64,000 bases of DNA from Paulinella micropora (Eukaryota; Cercozoa; Imbricatea; Euglyphida; Paulinellidae). Positions 10,202-20,986 of the stretch are shown one piece after another. Under the pieces are notes generated by a model that did not search any database, had not been told where the DNA came from, and worked only from the letters and a program-made list of their open reading frames with translations. Each line of letters starts with the position of its first letter. Within the stretch, counting starts at the first letter, position 1. Made by a program: the position numbers and the translations under genes. The stretch covers positions 23,501-87,500 of the forward strand of contig WBZZ01003505.1 of assembly GCA_019918135.1 (NCBI GenBank), given 5' to 3'.

Positions 10202-10711
10202 CTATGCATTTCCGCTACCTCCGTCACATACTCCATACCGTTGATGGGTTTCCAGTCGTCGAAATTTGCCCTCTGCTCCTCCTCTTCCAAATCCATTTTT
10301 CCCAAGACCGTTAAAACCGCTGCGGCCGTCTTGAAGTGAAACCGCGTCAGGTTCATGCCACTCTTCTTCTCCGCGTCGTATACCGGTTTCAGTGCGAAGA
10401 CACCATGACTCTGCTGTTGCGCCCGTGTATCCTTGTCGTCCGCCACCGCCTCTCTCCTTCTTTTCCTTCGCATTGTCGTCCTCCGGCGCACCCCCAGCCC
10501 TTGACTGGTAGTCCGCACGATAGTTCTCCTTACCCGATATGAATTCAATCGTGAAGTCATATTCGGATAGCTCCAACTGCCATCTTGCCAACCTGCCCGT
10601 GTGATCCTGCGACATCAACCACTGTAGGTTGTTGTGATCCGACCGCACCGTCGTCCCCTTTGCCCCCCACAGATAGTCACGTAGTTTCTTGAAGCCCCAG
10701 ACTATGGCCAA
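10202..10711 (-). pseudogene. Element 1 RNase H C-terminal half and linker
   Basis: The frame begins MAIVWGFKKLRDYL and contains RSDHNNLQWL and ENYRADYQSR, the later motifs of Ty3/Gypsy RNase H; the first catalytic Asp (FILDTDAS) lies in the preceding frame. The two frames meet at a GAGAGAG run around 10708-10720, where a 2-base slip accounts for the break. The last third of this frame and the overlapping one (10560-10090, with EDVRFYEAAH) form the linker to integrase; the latter is conserved in element 2 and so is probably the true frame. Confidence 0.8.
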
Positions 10712-11850
10712 TGCCTCTCTCTGCAGTATTGTTGTTCTGCCAGTGTCATTCGCCGACTCAGAAACATCACCGGCCTCAAACGCCCCTCGTCATCCCTCTG
10801 TTGCAGAACCCCTCCTATCGCATATGCCGATGCATCCGTGTCGAGTATGAAACTCCTGTTGAAATTGGGAAGCTGTAAAACCGTACCCCCTTCGCTCCAT
10901 GGGTCCATCAAGATATGTGTCCTTAGTGTTTCAACCGCCTTGTGAACCGCTGGTGGCCACGTACTCCCCGCACCGCACTTGCACTCTTTCATGAACAACC
11001 GTATTTGTTCCGCGATTTTTGCAAGTCCCGGTATGAATTCACTATAGTATTGCGCCAAGGACACAAAGGAGTGTAAATCGGATCTCGTCGCAGGAAGAGG
11101 CATAGCCGCAAGCGCCTCTCGCTTCTTCCTCGCAATCGAACACGTCCCGTTCTCGATGTCGTACCCCAGATACTGTATCCGCTTCTGTAAGAAGTGGCAC
11201 TTCTTAGCATTCAACCAGAATCCGAACGCCTTGACCCGTCTCATGATGTCCCGCAAATGTTGTATGTGTTCCTCCACCGAATTCGAGAAAATGACCACAT
11301 CATCCAAATACGCGAAGGCGTATCCCGTCGTATCACCGTACTTCTCCGCAAATTCCGCGTCTCGGAAATTTGCACCCCACATCTTTCTCATCGCCTGCTG
11401 AAATATGCCCGGTGCCACCTTCAACCCCATCGGCAGAACCTTCCACACATAGGTTGTCATCCCCACCATGAATGCCGTTAGGTAGCGGCTTTCCTCCGCT
11501 AACGGGATCTGCCAGAATCCGCTTTTCAAATCCAAGGTCGAGTCTATTTTCGCTTTCTGCAACACCTCCATTCCCCTCCGCACGTCTGGCACCGGCGTCT
11601 CTATCTTCTTGATGATTTCGTTTATCCTCCAATAGTCGATACACATCCGCAACGTTCCGTCTGGTTTCGGCGCCATGCGTACCGGAGACGCATACTCCGA
11701 TAGCCGCGCCTCGATCAATCCCTTTTCCAAAAGTTCCGCCGTCATCTCCCTGGCAATCCTATCCTCATGATGACTTAGCCGTGAAGGCCGTCCTATCCCC
11801 GGTACCTCTTGCCCCATCTCTCGTTCGAAAACCGCCACGTGGCTTGTCAC
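10702..11850 (-). pseudogene. Element 1 reverse transcriptase with start of RNase H
   Basis: The 382-residue frame shows the Ty3/Gypsy fingers and palm: SEYASPVRMAPKPDGTLRMC, DLKSGFWQIPL, FMVGMTTYVWKVLPMGL, FQQAMRKMW and the catalytic AYLDDVVIFS. The thumb and connection follow (LGYDIENGTC, FVSLAQYYSEFIPG), then FILDTDASAYAIGGVLQQ, the first RNase H motif. All palm aspartates are present. Upstream, the same frame continues through a single TAG codon at about 11,850 into the preceding segment, so an in-frame stop separates protease/linker from polymerase. Family assignment is certain. Confidence 0.95.
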
Positions 11851-12801
11851 CTATCCCCCTTCCAAAGGGCCGAAAGCTTGGATGTTGTCTTCCATGACCC
11901 CCATAGCCGCAGCCTTTTCCTCTGAAGTGCCCTCCCATGTCTCCGCTTGTTCCCGTAACGCCTGTCTCGCCTTATCTGTCTCCTCCTTGATCTGCTCCTC
12001 CGTCGCTTGCCCCTGTATGTCATCCACCGCTATCTCTGCTCCGTCCCCGTCTAAACCCTCCCTCGACCGATATAAGGTTGGTGTCTTCCGCTCTTGATCC
12101 GCGAGTCTTGCCAGTTGGTCCATCATCATAGCATACTGAATGGCGTGCGTTCTGTGGTATACCCCGATATGTGCGTAAACGCCTCGTCCCGAATGCAGGC
12201 CAAATCCCGATCCAGAAGTTCCTCTCGGTACCGCCTAGCCATCTTCCTCGAACCGAGTCGGCAAGCCGCTATCAACTTCCGTGTGCGACTCGGGATCGGT
12301 ATCGGGTCCGCGATTAGAAAATCCTCCACATCGTACCATCACATCTCCGTTTTCCTTCCCACCGGAAACATAATCGTGAAATCCCCAAGTGAAAGCCGAT
12401 TTTTCAATATCTTCTTGATCTGGGACTCCGAATCCACTACCATGGGTTGGCTTCCCCACCGCTCCTGCAGGAAGTTCAAAATCTCCACCTTGGCCTGGCT
12501 GGGCCTGTATTGCATACATATTGCGCCATAGGCAACACCCGTGTATCCATTTCCTTATGCTGGTATCCCAAATCTCGCCCGTGTTTCGGAAAACCGTCCG
12601 AGGCCTCCTCCCTCTGTTTCCGGAAATACTCCAACCTCGTGTCAACCAGGCAACAATTCTTGCCCTCGTCCACTCATCTTCCGACTCGCTCTCCTCTTCC
12701 CCCTCCTCGTGTTCTCCAATTGCAAAAACCTCCTGCTCCGCTGCCTTATCCTCCTCTCCCTTTTCAATCTCTACCCGTGCCGCCCTGAAATCGTTCGCCA
12801 C
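11851..12801 (-). pseudogene. Element 1 pol segment between protease and reverse transcriptase
   Basis: Three overlapping frames (12801-12235, 12329-12126 and 12129-11851) cover this region. They are Glu-rich, with helical stretches such as REQAETWEGTSEEKAAAMG, and show no named domain. It leads directly into the reverse transcriptase after the TAG codon. In Ty3/Gypsy elements this position is the protease-to-polymerase linker. The frame changes show decay. Confidence 0.5.
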
Positions 12802-13316
12802 CCATGCCCCCGGTATGTCTCCTTGTCCTCCTCTGAGTCGTATTCCACCACTCGATACACCGGAGCGTTTTCTCCCCGTCCATACCGTACCTGTTCTCTG
12901 TGACAGTCGATGTGAGTGTGCATACGCTTCAGCGCGTCAAAACTCCACAGGAGTCCCCCTGTATATGCCGGAACGACCCAGAACCTGTGCGTATATGTAT
13001 TCCCCCCTTCCATATCAAACGCCAGCAGTATCGTGCCCGTCATCGCCGTTGTACCCGACACCCCCTTTACCCAACCACGTGTCGCCCGAAACCGCTCCTT
13101 GAACCATGGTTGTTGCCCGTGTTTGTCCAAAAAGTGTTTTCGGATAACGCTGATGGCCGCCATGGTATCGTTGCCGATGACCACATCCCCTCCTAAACTC
13201 CTCAACTTGACCCGAGTATACGCCAGTGGGAGATTTGATCTTTTAATTTGTCTAACCGACGGCGTCACTCGCATCGCCTCATGCCTCTGACTCACCTTCC
13301 AGTGTGTCTCCAGCAA
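12771..13316 (-). pseudogene. Element 1 retropepsin-like protease with unusual active-site triplet
   Basis: The frame contains VVIGNDTMAAISVI, which aligns with the I-D-T-G-A-x-x-S-V-I active-site block of retropepsins, and later GLLWSFDALKRMHTHID, which fits the late I-L-G-x-D-x-L block. Its position between gag and reverse transcriptase supports protease. The triplet reads Asp-Thr-Met rather than Asp-Thr/Ser-Gly. The glycine is normally needed for the active-site turn, so this may be a decayed enzyme or a diverged family. Dimeric action on the Gag-Pol polyprotein would be expected in an intact copy. Confidence 0.55.
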
Positions 13317-13770
13317 CTGTCGTTCTTGCTCTCGTGTCCTCTCTCTCTCTCACTTCTTGATTCTTTTCCTCTGCCACCCTCTCTCCCTCACTTCTCTCCC
13401 GCTCCCCCTCCATTCTCGCTCTCTCCTTGTTCTCACCCTCACTCTTCTCGCCCTCTTTGTACCCTTTTCCTTGTACCCCCGATCCGCTACATGCTCGCCC
13501 CTCTGCTTTCTGCTGTTTTGCATGTCGTTCTCCCTGTCTCTCATCTATCTTTTCTTCCCGCCCCCTCTTTTTGCCTATGTCAGATCCACGTATTCCCGTG
13601 TCTTCAAGCTCCTCCCCATCTCGTCCCTTTCCGGGCTCCCGTATCCCGATCCGTCGCCCTGTCGCCGTCGTCGCCTCGCCCTCCGTTCCCATGTCATACG
13701 TCAAACCCCCATTCCCGTTCGTGATCTCCCCCTCACTCTTTCCTGGCTCACCTGCCGTGGAAACCCCCAC
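13279..13770 (-). pseudogene. Element 1 charged linker before protease
   Basis: 163 residues, almost all Gly, Glu, Lys and Arg, with no hydrophobic core. The low complexity and its place between the Arg/Gly-rich region and the protease suggest a flexible part of Gag-Pol. It overlaps the protease frame by about 40 bases. Confidence 0.4.
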
Positions 13771-13839
13771 GATCTTTACGTCATCGTCGCTGTTAGACCT
13801 GCGCGGACGCGCTTCCTCTTGCCGCGGAGGTTGCTCCTG

Positions 13840-14886
13840 TTAATATATACCAAGAGTGCGGTCATGTTCCCGTTCCATCTCCTCTATTGTTTGTTCCGTA
13901 CCCGCGATGAATCCCGCGCCCTCCGGCTGTCCCTGTCGCTCCTGCGTTCCCGCTCCAGCCCCTGCAATCAACCCCTGTCGATCCGGATGCACATATGGCA
14001 AGTGAGAGTGAACACCGCTTGTACCCGCTGTGCCTGTCCCAACACCCCACTTCCCGTATATCAAGGGTTGTACCTGTTTGTCTATCGCCGGTCTAGGCGC
14101 CGCCGCATAATTACCCCGACTCCCTCGAAATCCTCCCCGATACTCGTCCCGATAGCCACCCCGCGGTCCTCTCCCGCTGTTGTTGTCGTTCCTCCGATAC
14201 CCGTCTCGCATTTCCTCCCGTCGCTCCCCATCTGCGCTCTTGGGTCGCATGTTGGCTGCCCGGTGGTAGTAACCCTTATCCTTTCGCGTCCATCTCGCCT
14301 TGATGTTAGCCTCATTAAACTCCCTCAGTGCCGGGAGTTCCTCTGGCGGGAACATGTCCTCCAGCCCTCCTAGCTGCCACATCCCGTGCCGTACCGCTTC
14401 TTTCAACTCCCAGTATGCCTCGTCTCTGTGTTGCTGCCTGCAAGTGTCTAAATTGTCGTGCCACATATTCATCCCGTGGCTCACCTGGCAGTTCCCCTTA
14501 ATTCCCAACCAGTGCATAGCGATAGCCGTGTAACATGAATCCTTGTCCCAGTTCCTGGACCGGAGTGCCCTTCTGGTATCCTTCGGGAAACCATCGATCA
14601 GCTCCGAGTCCGGCGGGTACCGTGGCTGCCCCTTTAGTTCCGTGTTCGGCAGAGCCCTGTTATGGAACTCTGCGTCGAACTTCACCTTTTCCCCTCCTCG
14701 AGGCGCCCGATCTGCATGAAACACTTGTGGTGGTCGCCACTCCTGTCGTCGCTCCTGGTATCCTCCATCCCCGTACCTCGAGCCCCGTGGTCTATACCCC
14801 CCGTCATGCCTTGGCGCCCGATCTCCCCCCCCTTGCGTGAACTGTCGCGGTCGTCCACCCCCCCCGAAAGCCTCCGCTGCCTCCAT
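13840..14886 (-). pseudogene. Element 1 Arg/Gly-rich nucleic-acid-binding part of Gag
   Basis: 348 residues. The N-terminal 60 and a central block (about residues 215-270) are rich in RGG, RGGYR and GGYR. The middle holds aromatic and charged residues with TAIAMHWLGIKGNCQ and AYWELKEAVRHGMW. RGG boxes bind RNA and can replace the CCHC knuckle of a nucleocapsid; no knuckle is visible here. Its first 80 bases overlap the end of the capsid-like frame in another register (14804-14886), where both frames read Gly-rich sequence, which fits either a frameshift site or an indel. Confidence 0.5.
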
Positions 14887-16745
14887 AGTTGAACCTTGTC
14901 TGTGGCCACTTCGCGGTCACCGCTGGCGATGTGATCACACGATCGATCAACGCCGGGTCTTCCTCATGTAATACCCAGCTGACCGAATTGTAGGTGGTGT
15001 TGAACCCTTGCCATCGGGTTTTGCCCTCCGGCGTGATATCCGCCAACGCTATCACATGTGTCGCGATCTCCGGAACCACCGCTTTCGTCTCTTTATCCTT
15101 CCATATCCCCGCCAGAACCATTGGGTATATCTCCTTCTTCTCGTGCAACAGACTGAGCCCCGCGATACTGGCAAAGATGTCCCGTAATGCCGTCCTCTTC
15201 GAAACCAGAGCCTGTGCCGCGTCCTTCAACTCCTCTATCTCCTCCCCCTTGTCAAGGAGTTGGTTAAACTGGTACACGTCGGCGAACACAAAATGAGCGA
15301 CATCGACCACCACCTTCTTGTTATTCGCCCCTCGCTCCCCGAACTCCTTCTTGAACCGCTCCTCCCATACATGCGTGTCAAGTAACCGCGTGTGTTCGTC
15401 CCCCGACCCCACCAAGTTGCCCAACAAGTAACACACTTGGTCCGCCGCGTCCCCACACAGTGCCGCTTTAGCCTCACTCCGCAAAGCCACAATGAACTTA
15501 CGTACCTTGTTCATGTACTCATACTCGTGCTGTTTGCCCGCAACCATTGGCCTCTCTCGGTGTTCCTGCAGCAGCTGCGTCTTACGGAGCTGTCCAAGGA
15601 TCCTCTCCCGTTGTTCTTTACCGTCGATCTTTGACTTGCTTTTGTCACGCCGCCTCCGCTTTTCCCCTTTTTCCCCTTCCCTTGATCTCGATCTGTATTC
15701 CGATTCCTCTGAATCCGAGCTCGCCGCTCTCTCCGACTGCCTCCCCTTCTTCTTCTTCTTCCGCTTTTCCGGGGACGCTGCTGCCGCTTCCGCTTCCGTC
15801 GCCGCCATCCGAATCCTGGTCCACGTATACCAACCCCGCACACATCCATTCAGGATGGACAAACCAAAGACCCATTGCCGCAGTTCCTTCCGTTTTGCCT
15901 CCTTTTCCGCATCCGTCGCCGCATCGTTCAACGCCGCTGCCTCTTCTAACAACTTGTACAGTGATGCATCCCTCTTCTCCATCTTTGCCCCCACGTCAGT
16001 CGGCCCCGCCATATATTCCCGCATGGCGTCATACGCCTTTCCCGCCAACGGTGACCCTTTAATGCTCCGTGCCCAACCCGTATGGTAATTCTGTACTAGA
16101 TCCGCCAGTTCCTCCGCCGGGTTCCTGGAAAACGCCGCGTCCCACCTCGTTATGATCGCATCCTCCATCTTTGCGGCCGCTTGTTGTAACTCCCGTCTCT
16201 GCGCCCCCGCTGCCATGCACAACGACTTGATGTCCCCGTTTGATATATATACCCCCTCCTCCAACATCCGATTCATCACGAAATTGGGCAGCTTCGTTCT
16301 ACTCACTTTGTCCCTGTAAAACCCACCCCTATGTACAGCGCTTCCGCCAAACGGATCAGGTCCACCATCATCATCCCCGGCCCATATGTAGGTTTTCCCT
16401 TGGCCACGTCCACGTCGGCCACTGGTGAACCTCGCTGTATATGCCCCCTTCGTCCTCCCTTTTTGTCCACACCTTGTAGTTTTTCGTCCACAACTGCCTG
16501 TATATCTCCGGTGCCATCTCCGGCGTACTTTGCATCAGTTCGTGGAAGAATAGCGACATAGTTGGTGGGTTCCTCGCATACGTCGGATCCTATGCCGCCG
16601 GCAGTGCCTCCGCCTTAGCCTCCGTGTACCGCATTGGGTCCTCCCGTCGGCTCGCCGGTGTAAACGGTATTGCGCGAATGGTCGGTCCTGTCCATCCCAC
16701 GTCCTCGTCGTCTCTGAACTCTGGTGCCCCAGGTTGTGCTTGCAT
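14804..16745 (-). pseudogene. Element 1 gag (ORF4), capsid-like, broken near its start
   Basis: The main frame (16306-14804, 500 residues) begins SRTKLPNFVMNRMLEEG. It is largely helical, with a Lys/Ser/Asp-rich insert (KKKKKGRQSERAASSDSEE) around residue 190 and a later helical block (DAADQVCYLLGNLVG). Upstream, the first ATG after the conserved motif is at 16745 (MQAQPGAPEF); one stop and frame changes separate it from the main frame. Position before protease and helical content support Gag, but sequence similarity to known capsids is not obvious. RNA binding would come from the Arg/Gly-rich region that follows. Confidence 0.5.
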
Positions 16746-16753
16746 CTCGAATT

Positions 16754-16761
16754 CTAAAGTA
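16754..16761 (-). promoter_or_regulatory. Body motif before ORF4 (gag)
   Basis: The minus strand reads TACTTTAG, the core of the LTR motif CTACTTTAGG, with the gag ATG eight bases downstream at 16745. The outer bases differ (A before, AA after). It is the weakest copy of the series but in the expected place. Confidence 0.4.
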
Positions 16762-16989
16762 TAAAATATATTATGATTGAAACCGTGATCCCCATATATA
16801 CATGTTCCAGTGGCATTATTATATCTGCTCATTTATATCCTCCCCTGGTCCCCAAGTCCGTGTCTCCCGTTCCTGCCTTGTTCCACCGTTATATCCCCGT
16901 TTGTTTTCCTTTTTGTTTTGTTTTCTGTAAGGCCACCCTTATCTGTATTTACGCTCTGTCCCTTTTTCCTTCTCCTCCGCTTCTCTATA

Positions 16990-17811
16990 TCACTTCCCGC
17001 ATACATTCGTCCCACATCTCCTTAGAGGCCTTACATCCACTCCACTACTTCCGCTCCCGCCTCCAGCTTCTCGATCCTCTTCCTTCCCCGATACCCCTTC
17101 CTTCTTCTCTACCTCCCTGACAGATGCCTCCCCCGCCGCCAGTCTCCCGATGCACTCCTCATTCCTTGGTTCCTCCTCCGTCCCCTCTATCTCCCTGTCA
17201 GACGCCTCATCCTGGTCGTTCATTGCGTTATTCCGTTCCTTCTCTTCCCGTCTCTGTTGCCTCCGCTCCTTTTCTAAAGTCTCAATCCATGCCCGCGTTT
17301 CGTGACTGTCCCAATCCTTGTCCGGTGTGGTTTTCTCCACCCTTTCTATGATACTCCTGATCCGTAGCGGTCCCACAAACATTCTCCAGCTGTCCTCCCC
17401 CCGGCCCTTCAAAACCTTCACCCACTTCTTCGCGTGTTCCACCTTCCCCTTGGCACATGCCCATGCCGTATGGATTCTCTCCGCCGTCCATTTCCCCTGT
17501 ACTTTGGTTAACACAGCCATGAAACTGTATTGGTACTGTGCTTCCTCCGTCATGGCAAACACCCTCCACAAACCCTCGTCGTTGTTGTACCAACGATATT
17601 GTAATTCCCACATAGCTCTAACCGCCATCCACCTCGCATCCTTGCGAACCCGATCCGTGTCCATAATCGCTCCCACCCGTTTACCCCACTGATATCCTAT
17701 TTCCTCTACAAACCGCTGAGCATCCTCATCCACCTTATATTCCACTCCCCCTATCTGTCCCAACTTCTTTTCCTCCTCCGATATCCCCATCCTTATTTCC
17801 CGTTTGCTCAT
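16990..17811 (-). CDS. Element 1 ORF3, upstream accessory protein
   Basis: The 273-residue frame starts at ATG 17811 (MSKREIRMGISEEE), 17 bases after a CCTAAAGTAG copy of the conserved motif. It has a Trp/Arg-rich helical core (ARWMAVRAMWELQYRW, ERIHTAWACAKGK, HAKKWVKVLKGRGEDSW) followed by a long Glu/Arg-rich tail. Element 2 carries a clear homologue at 23492-24598 with the same blocks (RIHTAWACATGKA, HAKKWLQTLQGRGKDSW), so it belongs to the family. I do not recognise the fold. Its place between the leader and gag is unusual for Ty3/Gypsy elements. The frame is intact here. Confidence 0.65.
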   Translation of the reverse strand: MSKREIRMGISEEEKKLGQIGGVEYKVDEDAQRFVEEIGYQWGKRVGAIMDTDRVRKDARWMAVRAMWELQYRWYNNDEGLWRVFAMTEEAQYQYSFMAVLTKVQGKWTAERIHTAWACAKGKVEHAKKWVKVLKGRGEDSWRMFVGPLRIRSIIERVEKTTPDKDWDSHETRAWIETLEKERRQQRREEKERNNAMNDQDEASDREIEGTEEEPRNEECIGRLAAGEASVREVEKKEGVSGKEEDREAGGGSGSSGVDVRPLRRCGTNVCGK

Positions 17812-19073
17812 CCGATGCCGTATTCTGTCCTAAAGTAGTGACAGGAGGTACTATGTCTTGTGTCTGCCGCCGATCCCTCCTCCTTCTCTTCCTTCTCCTC
17901 TCCTCCTTCCTATCCTCCTCTTCCATCATTGCCCGTTCTCTGCCCCTCAGATACGCCTCCCACTCTACCATCGCCCTAACATAGGCCTCCTCCGCCTGTC
18001 TTAGATCCCTCGTCTCGTGAAAATGTATTTCAGTGTTAGAAACCTCGTCCTGAACCCGCTCCCGTGTTATAAGATATTCCTCTTCCCGCTTAGATACCCA
18101 AAACGACAACATGTCCCCTTCCTCAGAGTCCTCCTTCTCCTCTGTCTCCTCACTTGTCGCCCCACCTTCTTCGTCTTCTTCCTCCAAAGCCTCCTTTGTT
18201 TCCTTACTCCCCTTCTCCATACCTAGCATAATAGGTACCCACGTGTGTCCCTTCATGCATTTATCTTCTCCTCTGTCTCTTTCGGGCTCTCGCCACCTCC
18301 GCCTCTTCATCCAATTCGAAACCCAAACTGTCGAGTATCAACATATCCTGCTCGACTTGGGTCTTCAAGACCTTTTTACGCCGCTGACGAGCCATGTCTT
18401 CCAAAGTTGCGAAACACTCCCACTCACTGTCCACCTCCGTCCTCAGTTTCGTCAACCACTCCGCACTTGTCTCCCCTCCCGCTTCCAAAGCCACGACTTC
18501 CTTCCTCTTTTTCTCGTAACTCTTCCACCTCCGAACTACCGTGCCTTTTCATATATATCTCTTGCAAACTGTATTTCCCCTGCTCCAAATATCTCCGCAC
18601 CCATTGCCCCTCAAGCCAGCCTGGACCTCCTTTGTAACCCAGATTGGACAGACGCTGAGGTCTACGCCCAGTACCTGGGACCCCTTCCTCGTCGGTAAAT
18701 GCTTTTCCCCAATAACTCGTTTCCTCATCATCTTCCACTTCTTCAACCACTCTCCTCCGTCTCACCTCGGCCACTTTCCTCTCCCTTAGCGTAGTTTCTC
18801 GAACCCCTTCCACACCTCCACCCGTTGCTTGTCGTGATCCCGGCTTCCGAGTAGCGAGGTTTTCCGCCACCTTCGCCAAATCCTTCAGTCGATCACGAAC
18901 CCCATGCACATCCCTATCAATCCTGCACTACCCCTCATCCCATGGTGTATCGTCGTCTATGTCCTCCTCCGATATACCCCTATTCTTGGCCTCCCGTATT
19001 TGTTCTGCCCAGCCTCCACCTTCCATTCTTCTCTCTCCCCCCCCCCCCCCTCGTCTTGTACGTTCGTAGCCAT
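17735..19073 (-). pseudogene. Element 1 ORF2, charged accessory protein, frameshifted
   Basis: The first ATG after the motif copy at 19086-19095 is 19073 (MATNVQDE). A run of twelve or more G directly after it (19041-19052 on the plus strand) is a likely slip point. The rest is spread over frames 18909-18424, 18494-18261 and 18310-17735. These are Glu/Arg-rich and probably coiled-coil, ending with a very basic stretch (EERRRKRRRRDRRQ). The 3' end overlaps the start of ORF3 in another frame. Element 2 has no equivalent. Function unknown. Confidence 0.45.
17829..17838 (-). promoter_or_regulatory. Body motif before ORF3
   Basis: CCTAAAGTAG on the plus strand (CTACTTTAGG in sense), an exact match to the 5' LTR copy at 20911-20920. 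The ORF3 ATG is 17 bases downstream. It lies within the end of ORF2. Confidence 0.65.
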
Positions 19074-19085
19074 GAGCGTTTCACA

Positions 19086-19095
19086 CCAAAAGTAG
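19086..19095 (-). promoter_or_regulatory. Body motif before ORF2
   Basis: Sense CTACTTTTGG, one mismatch from CTACTTTAGG. With its flanks (CCCTACTTTTGGT) it matches 12 of 13 bases of the LTR copy. The ORF2 ATG (19073) is 12 bases downstream. Confidence 0.6.
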
Positions 19096-19153
19096 GGACA
19101 GGTGTGTATAGTCTTCCCCGTGGTTCCCTTACTCCCCTTTTCTAGCCTTCTTG

Positions 19154-19599
19154 TTAGGCTTCTCCCCCATCGTAAGCTTCCATGCCTCTTCCCTTTCCCG
19201 TTTCTCTTTCTCTACAGCCTCTCTGTCTTTCTTCAACTGTGCCCGTATCCCTCATGCTCTGATTCCCAATATATCGTTCTCGTCTCATCCCAGCCAACTT
19301 CATCATCGATATTTTTGAGGCTTCCGCTTCCTCCATAGCCCGTCGAGTCCTTGCAATCTCGTGGGGACATACGTCCTTCCTTAGCCTCAGTCAGCTGTTC
19401 CCGTAAACGTTTCATATTCCTTAGCCGCGATGTCTACCTCCTTGTAGATATCCTTCCCTATTTGTATTTCCCCCTTTACCCACATCCCCTTTTCCCCTTC
19501 TTTGTTCTCCTCCTCCCACATTTCACGCCAGTGATTCGTTTGCCCCTCTTCCGTCTCCTCCTTAAGCTTCTCTCCCTTCCCCGTCTTCTCATCCGCCAT
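19154..19599 (-). pseudogene. Element 1 ORF1, small charged protein, frameshifted
   Basis: It starts at ATG 19599 (MADEKTGKGEK), five bases after an exact motif copy. The first frame (19599-19387) contains WREMWEEENKEGEKGMW and DIYKEVDIAAKEYETF; it continues in other frames to about 19154 (RDCKDSTGYG, RTIYWESE). Element 2 has the same protein at 22971-23449 (FWRKTWEAERK, MDIYKRMAEITEEF). The composition suggests a coiled coil. The conserved position as first ORF and the similarity between two diverged copies show it is a real family gene. Function unknown. Confidence 0.55.
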
Positions 19600-19604
19600 C
19601 GTGA

Positions 19605-19614
19605 CCTAAAGTAG
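19605..19614 (-). promoter_or_regulatory. Body motif before ORF1
   Basis: Sense CTACTTTAGG; with flanks, 13 bases (CCCTACTTTAGGT) are identical to the LTR copy. The ORF1 ATG lies five bases downstream. Confidence 0.7.
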
Positions 19615-19619
19615 GGCAA

Positions 19620-20845
19620 AAAGGTCCCATCATCTGTCTACTTCAAGTCCCCCCCAACTCTCCCTATTTCCACGTCCCTTCAAGTTCCCCAAATATCCCT
19701 CTACGCACCTCTACCCTGTGTCTGCGCTTCCCTGCCACTTAGGCCGTCAAATCATGATATGGCCGAAACCGGCAATAGTCCTCATGTGGTAAAAAGTCCG
19801 CAAACACCCCCTAAATCTCTCCCTATGACTTGGCGTGTCTCTGACGCTTTTTGTCCGCTATACCCATCTGATTTGTTGACCTCTTTTTGCGCCATGATGG
19901 CATTGACTTACCCCCTTCGAAAACCTCATTTATCTTTGGAATTTCGAGCTTTGTTCAAGTTCCCTGTGTAGTCCCCCACCCTATTCCCATTCCCTGGGTG
20001 GCAACCTGCTCGCTTACCTCCTCATTCCGAAAAATTGTTCCTCCTGACCCCCTTCTTCCGACCGACATGTCCACCCCCCAAACCGTGCCTGTTGTAACCC
20101 CTTCTCTTCATAAAATCTCCCAAAATTTGTTTCCCCCGACTTCTCCTGTTGCCTCTTTCGTTCTCCCACGTCTCCGTTCCCCCAAATATGCCCGATTCCT
20201 CGCAAAATCCTTACGTCTCAGCGTCCGTTTCCATGCTTCCAATCCCAAGTCAACAGGGCATCCGGGTTTCTAGCCCCCAAAACCCATGGAAAACACCACG
20301 AAACATCAACCCCAAATACAGCAAACATTAATTGCACATGCCTGAATGATTCATCACATGTTTTCCTTTGTTGTGAGAAAGAGAGAGTGTCCCCAACCTG
20401 TGTCCGCATCACAGCAACCCTCGTCACCTCACCAAACCAGCCGAAAACAACACACTCTTGGCATAAAATCATTCCTCTTTGCCTCCTGTGTATACCCACC
20501 CATCTAGAGACCCAATCAAAACACTCACACCTCATGAAACCCTACCTTTTCCCAACTTTGGCTGCAAGCTGTCAAGCGCAAAACGCCTGTCTGTCAGCAA
20601 CCCCAGCCCCACTCACAAACAGACCATAAGCAGCCCTGCAACTCAAGAAAATGATTGCCCATACCTGTTTGCACGCCCCTAGACCCAAAACATCTCAAGA
20701 AAAAGCACATAACCCCTGGAAGCGCATCAGAAAAATCCCCCCCCCCCTTTCCCATTTTTCTCTCGATGTCTCTTTTCAACAGAAAATTTCCGAGAAACCG
20801 AGAAAAATTTCCATACCCCGTTATATTGTATTAGCGACTCCAGAT
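19620..20845 (-). other. Leader of element 1 between 5' LTR and ORF1
   Basis: About 1.2 kb with no credible coding frame. Next to the LTR end the sense strand reads ...TGGAGTCGCTAATA, where TGGAGTCGC could be the tRNA primer-binding site; element 2 shares AGTCGCTAATA at the same distance. A leader of nearly the same length separates LTR and ORF1 in element 2. If the LTR motif acts as a splice donor this whole leader would be an intron. Confidence 0.55.
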
Positions 20846-20910
20846 TGTTACGGTAGTAGGATATTTAATAAACAGATAACTGTTACTAACGATATGAAGA
20901 CTGAGGAATA

Positions 20911-20920
20911 CCTAAAGTAG
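20911..20920 (-). promoter_or_regulatory. Leader motif in the 5' LTR of element 1
   Basis: Sense CCCTACTTTAGGTATTCC. AG|GTATTC also resembles a splice donor. The same ten bases recur exactly before ORF1 and ORF3 and with mismatches before ORF2 and gag. Confidence 0.65.
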
Positions 20921-20978
20921 GGACTCCGTAATCTCCAGACCAAGGGTTAACCGACAGACCGGAACGATCAGTATTGCC

Positions 20979-20986
20979 ATTATATA
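20979..20986 (-). promoter_or_regulatory. TATA box of the element 1 5' LTR
   Basis: TATATAAT in the sense direction, conserved in all four well-preserved LTRs at the same distance from the LTR start. Transcription would begin some 25-30 bases downstream, inside the conserved block containing TTCCGGTCTGTCGG. Confidence 0.6.
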
